Source of the DNA: an uncultured Planctomycetaceae bacterium
GTDB taxonomy: Bacteria; Planctomycetota; Planctomycetia; Pirellulales; UBA1268
Length of the DNA: 22,640 nucleotides
Assembly: GCA_937926325.1 (NCBI GenBank)
Contig: CALAZQ010000187.1
Span: 1 to 22,640 of the forward strand
Direction: 5' to 3'
The notes under the pieces are model-generated. The model ran no database searches. It saw only the letters and a list, made by a program, of their open reading frames with translations, and was not told the DNA's origin. Made by a program: the position numbers and the translations under genes. Shown piece after piece: positions 7,323 to 15,094 of this stretch (position 1 is the stretch's first letter; each line of letters starts with the position of its first letter).

Positions 7323-8357
7323 CTAGCCAACCAGAAACCCGGCCCAGTCCCAGTCGGCCGGCGGCCGCTCACCAGCCCGCCGCCAGCCGGCAAGCGCCGC
7401 CTGCAGTCGGTCACAGCCGGCCCGCGTCGCCCCAGAAGCCGCCTGCCAGACCACGGCCGGCAAAGTCGCAGGCACCCGCCAGACGTCTGCCGGCAGGGCA
7501 TCGGCCGCCAGCCGGACCACCAGTAGATCGATCCCAGGCGGGGCGAACGACGGCGGCGGCTGGTCGCCCGGCACCTCAGCGGCCAACAGCATGGTCCCGG
7601 CCACCCGCTTCCATTCGGCTGCAGCCGCAAGCAGCTCAGCTGGCAGCACCACAGCCATCACCGCCGGATGCTGGGCAAGCCAGGCAATTCCCTCCGCCGC
7701 TGCCACCGGTGAACCCGCTGCTAGCCGGACGAACAGGGGCCGGCCCAGCCGGTCAGCCTCGGTGAGGTAATTCCAGAACGGCGGGCAGTTATCAGCAGCG
7801 ACCGCGGCCGGCAGTTCGACGAACGCGACGGCGGCTGCCTCCACCACGGCCAGCCGGTCCGCCAGGCCTTGGTCGTTCGCCCGGCCGCAGGCCAGCCCCC
7901 GCGGTACCCAGCGACGGCCGTCCAGCCAGAGTGAGCGACCGCGAACGCCCAGCCGCCGCAGGCCGATCGACTCAGCGAATTCAGCCGCCGGCTGACCATC
8001 AACAAGCAGTCGTCCGGTAAGGCGATACCGCATCGGCAGCTCGGCCGTCCAATAGGCCGGCTCCGTCAGCACCACCCGGCCGGTGAACGCCCGTCCTGCT
8101 GGAGTCTCCCGCAGCGGTGCGAACCGCACCGGCAGCCGCACCGGCAGGGTCGTCGAGCGGATCGATTCCGGGCCCAATAGAGCGGCATCGACGGCCAGCG
8201 CGGCCCCTGGTGGGGCCAGCCCCGGCGGCACCACAACCTCGACTTCCAACTCGGCCCGCAGATCGTCGGCCCGACCCAGTTGGGTCCGCACGACAATCCG
8301 CGGCTGCTCAGCCACGGGGGCCGGAACGGATGCTGGCGATGCCGGTTCAGCTGTCAC
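7323..8357 (-). CDS. GH2-like fold protein, probably catalytically inactive
   Basis: A 344-residue protein. The N-terminal half resembles the immunoglobulin-like domain of family 2 glycoside hydrolases: YWTAELPMRYRLTG (102-115), a GLRRLGVRGRSLWLDG stretch (132-147) and WVPRG (150-154) mirror the W-pe-P-lY, GlR and LNG-lRG landmarks. The second half follows the clan GH-A barrel: FWNYLTEADRLGRPLFVRL (194-212), then HPAVMAVVLPAE (230-241). In active enzymes that last stretch reads HPS-I-hW-hGNE, so the acid/base Glu is kept (E241) but its invariant Asn is Ala. The nucleophile strand seems to be PAVVWQAA, with Gln305 where Glu is expected. The GTG start at 8357 overlaps the AMP-ligase stop by 11 bases and has GGGAG upstream, so translational coupling is likely. 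No signal peptide is seen. The fold call is motif-based. The frame is continuous to the stop at 7323. Confidence 0.65.
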   Translation of the reverse strand: MTAEPASPASVPAPVAEQPRIVVRTQLGRADDLRAELEVEVVVPPGLAPPGAALAVDAALLGPESIRSTTLPVRLPVRFAPLRETPAGRAFTGRVVLTEPAYWTAELPMRYRLTGRLLVDGQPAAEFAESIGLRRLGVRGRSLWLDGRRWVPRGLACGRANDQGLADRLAVVEAAAVAFVELPAAVAADNCPPFWNYLTEADRLGRPLFVRLAAGSPVAAAEGIAWLAQHPAVMAVVLPAELLAAAAEWKRVAGTMLLAAEVPGDQPPPSFAPPGIDLLVVRLAADALPADVWRVPATLPAVVWQAASGATRAGCDRLQAALAGWRRAGERPPADWDWAGFLVG

Positions 8358-10008
8358 CAAACCGCTCCCGGGCCAGTTCGCCCAGCCCCCGCAGATCGAG
8401 CTTGCCCGAGCCGAGCAGCGGCAACTCCTCGATCCGCGCAAAGCTATCGGCTGCAGGAATCCAGAGATTCGGCAGCCCCCGCTCGGCCAGCTGCCGGCAG
8501 ATCAGCTGCGGGTCGGGCAGCTCCGGCAGGTGTAGCACGACGAGTCGCTCACCCTTGGTGGCATGCGGCAGGGCTGTGACTACCGCCAGCAGTTCACCAT
8601 CAGCCGCCCCCAGGCAGGCGTTGATCGCCTCTTCGACGAGCATGTGCGGCACCATCTCGCCGCCGATCTTCGAGAACCGGCTCTGCCGGCCGGTGATCGT
8701 AATGAAGCCATCGCCATCAAGCCGGGCGATGTCACCGGTGCAGTACCAGCCATCCTTGACCACCTCGGCGGTGAGGTCAGGCCGGTCGAGGTAGCCCTGC
8801 ATGACGTTCGGGCCACCGATCCAGAGCAGGCCCTCACTGCCGACCGGCAATTCGGCGGTCCCTTCCCGGTCGGTGATCTTGGCCAAGCAGCCGAGAATCG
8901 GCCTCCCGACCGTGCCCTCGCGGGCATCGACCGGCCGGCCCGGCACATGCCGTGAGGGGGGCACGTTGGCCGCCACCAGGGGGGAGAGTTCGGTCGCGCC
9001 GTAGGCCTCACTGGGCCGCACGCCGAACTTTCGCTCGAAGGCATCGCTCACCTCGGCCGTCAGCTTTTCGGCCGCACCAAAGACCACTTCAAGCGTCGAA
9101 AAATCCTCGGCATCGGTGCGGCGGATGTAGGTCCGCAGAAAGGTCGGCGTCGCCATCAGCACCGTGGCGTGGAACTCACGGGCCAGCCGGCCGACCACCT
9201 TGGCGTCGAGCGGATTGGTGTGATAGACGACCGCCGGCTCGAGCGTCAGCGGCACCCAGAAGGCGGTTGTGTAGCCATACGAATGGAAGAAGGGCAAGAC
9301 GCCCAGCGCCGTATCGGCCGGTGAGACATGCAGCAGGTCGGCGATCGCCCGGACGTTGCTGCCGACATTCTCAACGGACAGCACAACCCCCTTGGGGTCA
9401 CCGGTCGAGCCCGAGGTGAAGATGATGGTCAGCACATCGTCGGGGCTGATCTGGTCGAGGCCCAGACGTCGCTCCAGCGCCGACAGTGGCAGCAGGGTCG
9501 CCTCGGCCCAGGCCTGCAGCTTTTGTGAAAGGGTCAGCCGCTGCCGCAGGGCAGCCGCATCGAGCAGCCGGTGGCCCACCTCGAGGTTCACCCGTGACAG
9601 GAATGCCGGACTCGATATCACATGATCAAGACCCGCCCGCTCGATGCAGATGTCGAGGATCGGCTGTGAAGCGGTGTAGTTGAGATTGACCGCCACCCGC
9701 CCCATCAAGGCCAGGGCAGCGTTGACAATCGCCGCCCCGGCGGTGGGCGGCAGCAGCACCCCCACTCGTTTTTCAGCAGGCCCAAGGGTTCGCTCAAGCA
9801 CCAGCCGGGCCGCCAGAATGCGGACGAGCAATTGCCGGCCGGTCAGCCGCGTCCCGAGCGAATCGGCCACCTTCAACCGGCCGGCGGCCGCCCGCAGGCC
9901 ACGGAGCAGGTCCCGGTGGAGAAGTGGCGGTCTGGGTGAGGCCTCTGTCGCGACGGCCGCGGCGGGATCGACCGCTGATGGTGCGGAACTCGCGACTGAA
10001 TGGCTCAC
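8347..10008 (-). CDS. AMP-dependent acyl-activating enzyme (Aas C-domain-like)
   Basis: A 553-residue member of the adenylate-forming ANL superfamily, which activates a carboxylic acid with ATP and passes the acyl group to CoA, ACP or another thiol. The phosphate-binding loop is TSGSTGDPKG (198-207). Later motifs are YGATELSP, then CTGDIARLDGDGFITITGR, and the catalytic Lys at about 536 in LLGSGKLDL. The sequence is closest in style to the acyl-ACP synthetase half of Aas (2-acyl-glycerophosphoethanolamine acyltransferase/acyl-ACP synthetase). The PlsC-type acyltransferase half is absent, so activation without membrane transfer is the inference. GTG at 10008 opens the frame; the first about 25 residues are low-complexity Ala/Ser/Pro and the true start could lie a little downstream. 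It is the first gene of the operon with the GH2-like and ThiF-like genes. The substrate is unknown. Confidence 0.88.
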   Translation of the reverse strand: MSHSVASSAPSAVDPAAAVATEASPRPPLLHRDLLRGLRAAAGRLKVADSLGTRLTGRQLLVRILAARLVLERTLGPAEKRVGVLLPPTAGAAIVNAALALMGRVAVNLNYTASQPILDICIERAGLDHVISSPAFLSRVNLEVGHRLLDAAALRQRLTLSQKLQAWAEATLLPLSALERRLGLDQISPDDVLTIIFTSGSTGDPKGVVLSVENVGSNVRAIADLLHVSPADTALGVLPFFHSYGYTTAFWVPLTLEPAVVYHTNPLDAKVVGRLAREFHATVLMATPTFLRTYIRRTDAEDFSTLEVVFGAAEKLTAEVSDAFERKFGVRPSEAYGATELSPLVAANVPPSRHVPGRPVDAREGTVGRPILGCLAKITDREGTAELPVGSEGLLWIGGPNVMQGYLDRPDLTAEVVKDGWYCTGDIARLDGDGFITITGRQSRFSKIGGEMVPHMLVEEAINACLGAADGELLAVVTALPHATKGERLVVLHLPELPDPQLICRQLAERGLPNLWIPAADSFARIEELPLLGSGKLDLRGLGELARERFGDS

Positions 10009-10031
10009 GGCAGATTCTCTGGGTGGACGGC

Positions 10032-10043
10032 CCGGGGCCCCGG
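10032..10043. repeat. 12-base perfect palindrome between divergent genes
   Basis: CCGGGGCCCCGG at 10032-10043 is its own reverse complement and sits between the AMP-ligase start (10008) and leuS. It could be an operator, but GC-only palindromes are common in DNA of this composition. Confidence 0.3.
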
Positions 10044-10057
10044 CACATCTCGGTGCG

Positions 10058-10085
10058 TTGTCGCGGCCACGGGTCCCATTAGAAT
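10058..10085 (+). promoter_or_regulatory. candidate sigma70-type promoter for leuS
   Basis: TTGTCG (10058-10063) matches the -35 consensus at four of six positions. After 16 bases, TAGAAT (10080-10085) matches the -10 consensus at five of six. It lies about 52 bases before the preferred leuS ATG. Read by eye only. Confidence 0.4.
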
Positions 10086-10136
10086 CAGCGACTCGCCACC
10101 TGACCAGCGTTTCCGTCCTTGAGCCAATCCCGATTC

Positions 10137-12947
10137 ATGCCGAAGTACGACCCCGCCACCATCGAGCCCAAATGGCAATCCTGGTGGGATGAGCACGACA
10201 CCTTTCGTTCCCCGCGGCTGCCGGTCGGCGAAAAGGCCTACATCCTCGACATGTTTCCCTATCCCAGCGGCGACGGGCTGCACGTGGGCCATCCCGAGGG
10301 CTACACCGCCACCGATATCGTCAGCCGGGCTGCCCGGATGCGGGGCGTCAGCGTGATCCACCCGATGGGCTTTGACGCCTTCGGCCTGCCGGCGGAGGAG
10401 CATGCCATCCGTACCGGCACCCCGCCCCGGGAGAGTACCGAGCGAAACATCGCCACCTTCCGCCGCCAGCTGAAGATGCTCGGCTTCAGTTATGACTGGC
10501 ACCGGGAGGTGGCCACCACCGACCCGGGCTACGTCCGCTGGACCCAGTGGATCTTCCTGGTCCTGCACGACACCTGGTTCGACCGCGATGCCCAGCGGGG
10601 CCGGCCGATTGCCGAACTGCCGATCCCAGCCGAGGTGGCGGCGGCGGGCGAGCAGGCCGTCGCCGCCTATCGCGACGAGCAGCGGCTGGCCTATCAGTCG
10701 GAGGCACCGGTCAACTGGTGCCCGGCGCTGGGCACGGTGCTGGCCAATGAAGAGGTGATTGGCGGGGTGAGCGAACGGGGTGGGCACCCCGTGGTGCGGC
10801 TGCCGTTGCGGCAGTGGATGCTGCGGATCACCGCCTACGCCGACCGGCTGGAGCGGGAACTCGACAGCCTCGACTGGCCGACAAGCATCAAAAAGCTTCA
10901 ACGGGACTGGATCGGCCGCAGCACCGGGGCGGAGGTCGACTTCTTGTTGCCCCCCGCCGGCGATGACGCCGCTGGCTTCGCAGCCTGGAAGCAGCACCGG
11001 GCCGCATCCGGCTTTCCCGAGCAGGCCCCTGACAATGTGCTGCGGATCTACACCACCCGTCCCGACACGCTCTATGGCGTCACCTGCATGGTGATCGCCC
11101 CGGAGCATCCACTGCGGGCCCGGCTGACGACGGCCGACCGGACAGCGGAGGTTGAGGCCTACTGTGAAGCAGCCAGCCACAAGAGCGACCTCGATCGAAC
11201 CGATCTGGCCGAGGGAAAAACCGGTGTCTTCACCGGCTCATCCTGCATCCATCCACTGACCGGCGAGCCGGTCCCGATCTGGGTGGCCGACTATGTGCTG
11301 GCCTCTTATGGCACCGGGGCGATCATGTCGGTGCCGGCCCACGATGATCGCGACTATGAGTTTGCGCAGACGTTTGGGCTGAAGGTTGTCACGGTGGTCG
11401 AACCCGCCACCGGTGAGGGCGGGGCTGGTGGCAACGGCAACGCTACCCCGCTGTTCACCGGCCGAGGCCGGGCGGTCGCCTCGGGCCCGTACACCGGTCT
11501 CGAAACCGACGCCTTCATCACTCAGGTCGGCGGTGACCTGCAGGCGGCCGGTCTGGGCCGCCCGGCGGTCAATTACAAGCTGCGAGACTGGCTGTTCAGC
11601 CGGCAGCGGTTCTGGGGCGAACCCTTCCCGATCCTCCATGAACTCGACGCCGCCGGCGAGCCGACCGGCGTTGTCCGGGCTCTCGACCAGGCAGACCTGC
11701 CGGTGCCGCTGCCAGAACTGTCCGACTTCCGGCCGGGCAACACGCCCGACCCGCCGCTGTCGCGAGCAGACGACGGCTGGCTCTACGTCGAGCGGGACGG
11801 CAAGCGGTATCGCCGCGAGACCAACACCATGCCCCAGTGGGCCGGCTCGTGCTGGTACTACCTGCGGTTCCTCGACCCGGCCAACGACGAGCGGTTCATC
11901 GACCCGGACATCGAACGGGCCTGGATGCCGGTCGATCTCTACGTCGGCGGGGCGGAGCATGCCGTGCTGCATCTGCTTTACAGCCGGTTCTGGCACAAGG
12001 TGCTCTACGACCGCGGCCATGTCTCGTCCCCCGAGCCCTTCGGCCGACTGGTCAACCAGGGCATGATCCTGGGTGAGATGGAATTCACCGGGTACCGGGC
12101 AGCAGCGGGGGGCTGGGTGTCGGCCGGCCAGCAGGGCGAGGCCGACACGCCGATGAAGATTCCGGCCGAGCAGGTCGAAAAGCAGGGCGAGCACTTCGTG
12201 CTGCGGGATGCCCCCAAGGTTCGTGTCGAAAGCCGGGCCTACAAGATGTCGAAGAGTCGCGGCAACGTGGTCAACCCCGACCAGGTGGTCCGCGACTTCG
12301 GTGCCGACTCGCTGCGGCTCTACGAGATGTTCATGGGACCGCTGGAGGCCACCAAGCCCTGGAGCACCGCCGGCGTGGGCGGGGTGCGGAGCTTTCTCGA
12401 CCGCTGCTGGCGGCTGGTGGTCGATGAGCGGGCCGACGAGCTGACGATCGCCCCCCAGGTCTGCGACGAGCAGCCGACCGACGAGCAACTGCGGCAGCTG
12501 CACCGGACGATCGCCAAGGTGACCGCCGACATCGACTCGCTTTCGTTTAATACCGCGATTGCCAAGATGATGGAGTTCGTGAACTTTGCCACGCCGCTGG
12601 AACAGCGGCCGCGGCCGCTGCTCATCCCGTTCGTCAAGCTGCTGGCACCATTCGCCCCGCATCTGGCCGAAGAGCTCTGGGAACTGCTCGGCCAGGCTCC
12701 GCCGGTTTCGCTGGCCGACTGGCCGGTGGCCGAAGAGCAGTGGCTGCGGGATGACACCGTTGAAATTCCGGTCCAGGTGCAGGGCAAACTCCGGGCCCGG
12801 GTCATCGTGCCGGCTGACGCCGATGCCGGCACCCTCGAGGCGGCGGCGGCAGCCGAGCCAAAAATTGCAGCCCTGCTCGCCGGCAAGCAGATCGTGAAGG
12901 TGGTGGCGGTGCCCGGCCGGCTGGTGAACTTCGTGGTCAAGGGCTGA
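10137..12947 (+). CDS. leuS: leucyl-tRNA synthetase
   Basis: A 936-residue class I aminoacyl-tRNA synthetase that charges tRNA-Leu in the cytoplasm. The N-terminus [14 protein letters not shown] is typical. The HIGH-type ATP site is HVGH at residues 49-52, within [18 protein letters not shown]. The CP1 editing domain is present, with the Thr-containing [12 protein letters not shown] and [15 protein letters not shown] motifs, so post-transfer editing should work. The catalytic loop KMSKS is at 703-707 ([14 protein letters not shown]), followed by the helical anticodon-binding domain and a short C-terminal domain. Full length exceeds the E. coli enzyme by several dozen residues because of insertions in the catalytic core, for example around residues 155-190. 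The frame is open to TTG 10119, adding six residues. ATG 10137 is preferred because the conserved family start falls there; neither has a strong Shine-Dalgarno. Confidence 0.97.
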   Translation: MPKYDPATIEPKWQSWWDEHDTFRSPRLPVGEKAYILDMFPYPSGDGLHVGHPEGYTATDIVSRAARMRGVSVIHPMGFDAFGLPAEEHAIRTGTPPRESTERNIATFRRQLKMLGFSYDWHREVATTDPGYVRWTQWIFLVLHDTWFDRDAQRGRPIAELPIPAEVAAAGEQAVAAYRDEQRLAYQSEAPVNWCPALGTVLANEEVIGGVSERGGHPVVRLPLRQWMLRITAYADRLERELDSLDWPTSIKKLQRDWIGRSTGAEVDFLLPPAGDDAAGFAAWKQHRAASGFPEQAPDNVLRIYTTRPDTLYGVTCMVIAPEHPLRARLTTADRTAEVEAYCEAASHKSDLDRTDLAEGKTGVFTGSSCIHPLTGEPVPIWVADYVLASYGTGAIMSVPAHDDRDYEFAQTFGLKVVTVVEPATGEGGAGGNGNATPLFTGRGRAVASGPYTGLETDAFITQVGGDLQAAGLGRPAVNYKLRDWLFSRQRFWGEPFPILHELDAAGEPTGVVRALDQADLPVPLPELSDFRPGNTPDPPLSRADDGWLYVERDGKRYRRETNTMPQWAGSCWYYLRFLDPANDERFIDPDIERAWMPVDLYVGGAEHAVLHLLYSRFWHKVLYDRGHVSSPEPFGRLVNQGMILGEMEFTGYRAAAGGWVSAGQQGEADTPMKIPAEQVEKQGEHFVLRDAPKVRVESRAYKMSKSRGNVVNPDQVVRDFGADSLRLYEMFMGPLEATKPWSTAGVGGVRSFLDRCWRLVVDERADELTIAPQVCDEQPTDEQLRQLHRTIAKVTADIDSLSFNTAIAKMMEFVNFATPLEQRPRPLLIPFVKLLAPFAPHLAEELWELLGQAPPVSLADWPVAEEQWLRDDTVEIPVQVQGKLRARVIVPADADAGTLEAAAAAEPKIAALLAGKQIVKVVAVPGRLVNFVVKG

Positions 12948-12982
12948 CGGGGCTCTCAGCAAAGCTGCCGACGGCCGGGAAA

Positions 12983-12997
12983 GTCGGTCTGTCCGAC
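12983..12997 (+). terminator. weak hairpin after leuS
   Basis: GTCGG (12983-12987) pairs with CCGAC (12993-12997) around a 5-base loop, 36 bases after the leuS stop. There is no U-tract, so termination is only a suggestion. Confidence 0.2.
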
Positions 12998-13048
12998 ACA
13001 ATCCCCTCATCGCATCGGGATTCTCATCGAGTTCTGACGAAACCCGAT

Positions 13049-13077
13049 TTGGCCCACCGGCCAGGCTTCCGTAGCAT
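13049..13077 (+). promoter_or_regulatory. candidate sigma70-type promoter for glgC
   Basis: TTGGCC (13049-13054) and TAGCAT (13072-13077) are separated by 17 bases, each matching four of six consensus positions. They lie 88 bases before the glgC start in a 217-base gap that otherwise shows no gene. Read by eye only. Confidence 0.28.
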
Positions 13078-13164
13078 GGGGGGTGAGGCGGCAGTGGAAC
13101 GGCAAGCGGCTGATGGTTGATTGTTTTGTGGCAGAGCACTGCCGAAGCTGGGAGAGCGACTGGT

Positions 13165-14490
13165 ATGAGCGTGAAGCACGTGTTGGCGTTGGTTCTTGGT
13201 GGCGGTCGGGGAACCCGGCTCTATCCCCTCACCCGTGACCGTTCCAAGCCGGCCGTGCCGCTGGCCGGGAAGTACCGGATCATCGACGTGCCGCTGTCCA
13301 ACTGCATCAACAGTGGAGTGCAGCGGATCTACGTGATGACCCAGTTCAACTCAGTCAGCCTGCATCGCCACATCCGCCGCACCTACACCTTCGACCCGTT
13401 CAGTGGTGGCTACGTCGAGATTCTCGCCGCCCAGCAGACCAACGAGGCGACCGCCTGGTACCAGGGCACGGCCGACGCGGTCCGCCAGCACATCCGGCTG
13501 CTGCAAGATTCCGACATCAAGCAGGTGCTGGTGCTTTCGGGCGATCAACTGTACCGGATGAACTATGCCGACCTGCTGGCCACTCATGAGGCCAACGATG
13601 CCGATGTGACCATTGCCGGCATTCCGGTCACCGACGAGGCCTCGTCGGCTTTCGGCATCATGCGATTTGACGATTCCGGCCGGGTCGAGGGCTTCCTGGA
13701 AAAACCGAAAACCCGCGACGAGCTGGAACTGGTCCGCACCGACCCGGGCTGGATTGAACGGGCCGGCATTCCGGCGGCTGGCCGCAGCCTGATGGCGAGC
13801 ATGGGCATCTACCTGTTCGACCGTGACTGCCTGCTCGACCTGTTGCTGAAAACCGACTATCAGGATTTTGGCAAGGAGGTCTTTCCGGCAGCAATCAGGG
13901 CCAAGAAGGTTCAGCTGCATCCGTTCGATGGCTACTGGGAGGACATCGGCACGATCCGCTCCTACTACCAGTGCAACATCGACCTGGCCAAGCCGGTGCC
14001 GCCGTTCGAGCTGGCCACTCCCAACGCGCCAATTTATTCGCGGGCCCGGTTCCTGCCCCCGTCGCGGGTTGACGGCGCCAGCATTCGCTCGAGCCTGATC
14101 TCCGATGGCTGCACGATTGGCTCGGGCGCAGTCATCGAGAACAGCGTGATCGGCCTGCGGTGCCAGATCGGCCGCAACGTCGTCATCCGCAATTCGGTGA
14201 TCCTCGGCAACGACTACTACGAGACGCCGGAGCATCTGGCCGCCGACCTCTCGCAGAATGTCCCCCCGCTGGGCATCGGCGACGGAACCATCATCGAGGG
14301 GGCGATCGTCGACAAGAACGTGCACATCGGCAGCCGTGTGCGGATCGTCAACGACCACGGCCAGGAGGACACTGCCGATAGTGAGCGGTTCACCATCCGT
14401 GACGGCGTGGCGGTGGTGCCGAAGAACGCGATCGTTCCCGACGGCTGGCAGCCGGAGCCTCAGGCGGCCCAGACCGTAACCGCCGGCTGA
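13165..14490 (+). CDS. glgC: glucose-1-phosphate adenylyltransferase (ADP-glucose pyrophosphorylase)
   Basis: A 441-residue enzyme that makes ADP-glucose from glucose-1-phosphate and ATP, the committed step of bacterial glycogen synthesis. The N-terminal nucleotidyltransferase domain has GGGRGTRLYPLT, SKPAVPLAGKYRIIDVPLSN (substrate Lys and loop), GTADAVRQ, LVLSGDQLYRMNY, FLEKPK, DFGKEVFP and GYWEDIGTI in family order. The C-terminal part (from about residue 310) is a left-handed beta-helix with hexapeptide-like repeats (ISDGCTIGSGAVIENSVIGL), then NDYYE. ATG 13165 is chosen: GGGAG lies at 13150-13154 and the conserved HVLALVLGGGRGTRLYP begins just after it. The frame stays open to 13117, but that extension has no family similarity. 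The FDPFSGGYVEILAAQQ region and the C-terminal NDYYE motif suggest the plant/cyanobacteria-like branch. It is transcribed alone and converges with zero gap on the gene at 14491. Confidence 0.96.
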   Translation: MSVKHVLALVLGGGRGTRLYPLTRDRSKPAVPLAGKYRIIDVPLSNCINSGVQRIYVMTQFNSVSLHRHIRRTYTFDPFSGGYVEILAAQQTNEATAWYQGTADAVRQHIRLLQDSDIKQVLVLSGDQLYRMNYADLLATHEANDADVTIAGIPVTDEASSAFGIMRFDDSGRVEGFLEKPKTRDELELVRTDPGWIERAGIPAAGRSLMASMGIYLFDRDCLLDLLLKTDYQDFGKEVFPAAIRAKKVQLHPFDGYWEDIGTIRSYYQCNIDLAKPVPPFELATPNAPIYSRARFLPPSRVDGASIRSSLISDGCTIGSGAVIENSVIGLRCQIGRNVVIRNSVILGNDYYETPEHLAADLSQNVPPLGIGDGTIIEGAIVDKNVHIGSRVRIVNDHGQEDTADSERFTIRDGVAVVPKNAIVPDGWQPEPQAAQTVTAG

Positions 14491-14892
14491 TCATTCGCCG
14501 CCGGCGGTGACCACCTCGTCCTCGGCGTCCTGGGTTTCTGCCGCGGCTGTCAGCAGGACCGATACAGCCTCCGGCTCGTCCGGTGCTGTCGTAGCCGAAG
14601 CGGCAATCTGGCGGGCGGCCGGCTCCGCCGTGGCGGGCTGGGCTTCGGCCAGTTCATTCGAGACGGCCGGTTCAGTGGAGACGACCGGCGGCCAGGGCCG
14701 GGGCCGTTTCCAGATCGGCAAAATGCCGTTGTTCCGCACCCGAAAGTCGTTCTGATCCGCGGCCCCCGGCACCGTTCCGGAATAGTCAAACGGCGACGGA
14801 CACATGGTGCAGCCGGTGCCGGCGGCAAGGCAGCCAAGCAGCAGGCTCAACCTGGCGGCTCCCCAACCGCCGGAGTGTCTGTCTCGTCGCAC
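14491..14892 (-). CDS. small secreted Cys-containing protein, probable lipoprotein
   Basis: A 133-residue protein of unknown function. The N-terminus is basic (MRRDRHSGG), then a short hydrophobic run with LLLGC (Cys21) or AGTGC (Cys28), either of which could be a lipobox. A conserved-looking core follows: CTMCPSPFDYSGTVPGAADQ. The part after about residue 65 is Ala/Glu/Thr-rich, acidic and probably disordered. The core resembles small planctomycete lipoproteins annotated only as hypothetical. The start is GTG at 14892, supported by a strong GGGAGGGCGAGG purine run about 8-10 bases upstream. Its stop codon abuts the glgC stop, the two forming TGATCA. It lies downstream of the LysM gene on the same strand, across a hairpin, so cotranscription is uncertain. 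Confidence 0.6.
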   Translation of the reverse strand: MRRDRHSGGWGAARLSLLLGCLAAGTGCTMCPSPFDYSGTVPGAADQNDFRVRNNGILPIWKRPRPWPPVVSTEPAVSNELAEAQPATAEPAARQIAASATTAPDEPEAVSVLLTAAAETQDAEDEVVTAGGE

Positions 14893-15008
14893 GGCCTCGC
14901 CCTCCCGGCTGCCAAAAATCAGCGGCTGTTCCCCGCATACCCCAAAGAACCCGAAAGATTGATCGGATCATCACAGCCCGGTTCTGCAGAAAAAATCGCT
15001 CAGGTGCG

Positions 15009-15044
15009 CAGACATCGTTGGTGAGACTCACCAACGGGCATCTG
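15009..15044 (-). terminator. hairpin downstream of the LysM/YkuD gene
   Basis: CGTTGGTGA (15016-15024) pairs perfectly with TCACCAACG (15028-15036) around a 3-base loop. CAGA (15009-15012) pairs with TCTG (15041-15044) as an outer stem. On the minus strand a run of six U follows about 12-15 bases after the hairpin. It is placed 50 bases after the LysM gene's stop, so it probably ends that transcript, although the displaced U-run is not classic. Confidence 0.45.
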
Positions 15045-15094
15045 CAGAGCGTTGGCCGCCCCCGAGCCGGCAGCAAACGGAGGCCGGATGCGGG

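Noticed and set aside
10005..11180. A 391-residue minus-strand open frame over the start of leuS
   Set aside because: Antisense to the leuS catalytic core and across its promoter region. No recognisable domain.
11238..13139. A 633-residue open frame on the minus strand across leuS
   Set aside because: It is antisense to the clearly real leuS, has no family motif, and is rich in His/Arg/Gly/Pro as expected for a reverse frame in GC-rich coding DNA.
13351..14358. A 335-residue minus-strand open frame over glgC
   Set aside because: Shadow of glgC, low-complexity Val/Asp/Gln composition, no family signal.
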